Shown: piece after piece, positions 5,003 to 5,084 of the stretch
Numbering within the stretch: the stretch's first letter is position 1
Layout: every line of letters begins with the position of its first letter
DNA from: an uncultured bacterium
GTDB taxonomy: Bacteria; Desulfobacterota; Desulfovibrionia; Desulfovibrionales; Desulfovibrionaceae
Assembly: GCA_905215675.1 (NCBI GenBank)
Contig: CAJMRA010000204.1
Location: 1 to 5,084, forward strand
Direction of reading: 5' to 3'
DNA length: 5,084 bases
The notes under the pieces: model-generated
Told to the model about the DNA's origin: nothing
The model's input: only the letters and a program-made list of their open reading frames with translations
Databases searched by the model: none
Made by a program: the position numbers and the translations under genes

Positions 5003-5084
5003 TAGAGCATTTTTAGTTTGAAACGCTATGCGTTTCAAACCATACGGCCTGTCGTTTCGCGGAAAAAGCGCGGTTTTTCCGCTC
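5003..5084 (+). repeat. Repeat element copy 2, cut by the window edge
   Basis: An 82-bp stretch, the inverted partner of 1404-1484. It begins TAGAGCATTTTTAGTTTGAA and contains a perfect 11-bp inverted repeat with a TAT loop (GTTTGAAACGC / GCGTTTCAAAC, 5016-5040), then a 9-bp inverted repeat with a 6-base loop (GCGGAAAAA / TTTTTCCGC, 5059-5082). Its palindromes are more perfect than those of copy 1, so copy 1 looks the more decayed. The element probably continues past the window. It lies upstream of the sensor kinase operon. Confidence 0.8.
5010..5038 (-). promoter_or_regulatory. Candidate sigma-70-type promoter within repeat copy 2
   Basis: On the minus strand, TTGAAA (5033-5038, five of six to the -35 consensus) and TAAAAA (5010-5015, four of six to the -10 consensus) are separated by 17 bases and point toward the sensor kinase. 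Transcription would start near 5003 and give a leader of about 220 nt. The -35 box lies in one arm of the element's palindrome. This is a sequence match only; AT-rich repeats can give such matches by chance. Confidence 0.35.

Noticed and set aside
4748..5038. Minus-strand open frame of 96 codons in the leader
   Set aside because: It overlaps the kinase start, runs through the inverted repeat and repeat element, and has an Arg-rich composition without a ribosome-binding site.

Overview
The window reads as one signalling locus encoded entirely on the minus strand. The base composition is GC-rich, and the style of the proteins (receiver domains with an F-x-x-x-LA-x-RL-x-x-RG helix, kinases with a GVAHEVNNPL H-box) suggests a deltaproteobacterium of the Desulfovibrio/Bilophila type. 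That assignment comes from protein style and a repeat family, not from a database match.

Layout, in the direction of transcription (high to low coordinates). Positions 5084-4780 are non-coding: an 82-bp repeat at the window edge (5003-5084) that carries a candidate promoter pointing into the operon, then a perfect 13-bp inverted repeat (4952-4996), then a GC-rich leader. Next come a membrane sensor histidine kinase (4779-3043), a single-domain response regulator (3043-2663, 1-nt overlap), a short degenerate histidine-kinase-like protein (2666-2007, 4-nt GTGA overlap) and a second response regulator with a helical C-terminal tail (1964-1482, 42-nt gap). A 281-bp gap follows. It holds a second, inverted copy of the repeat directly against the stop codon of the second regulator. 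The last gene is a soluble receiver-kinase fusion (1200-82). Positions 1-81 hold only a weak terminator-like hairpin.

How the genes may work together: the chain alternates transmitter and receiver (kinase, receiver, kinase-like phosphotransfer protein, receiver, receiver-kinase). The middle kinase-like protein keeps an H-box histidine but has lost the ATP-binding N-box and G-box residues, as in ChpT-type phosphotransferases. This makes a multistep phosphorelay plausible: periplasmic dCache sensor, first regulator, phosphotransferase, second regulator and/or the REC-kinase. No DNA-binding or enzymatic output domain is visible in any of the five proteins, so the final output is outside the window or works through protein contacts.

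The most unusual points are the ChpT-like degenerate kinase inside a two-regulator operon, and a MITE-like repeat whose end appears to supply the stop codon of one regulator and whose second copy lies upstream of the operon with a promoter-like sequence.
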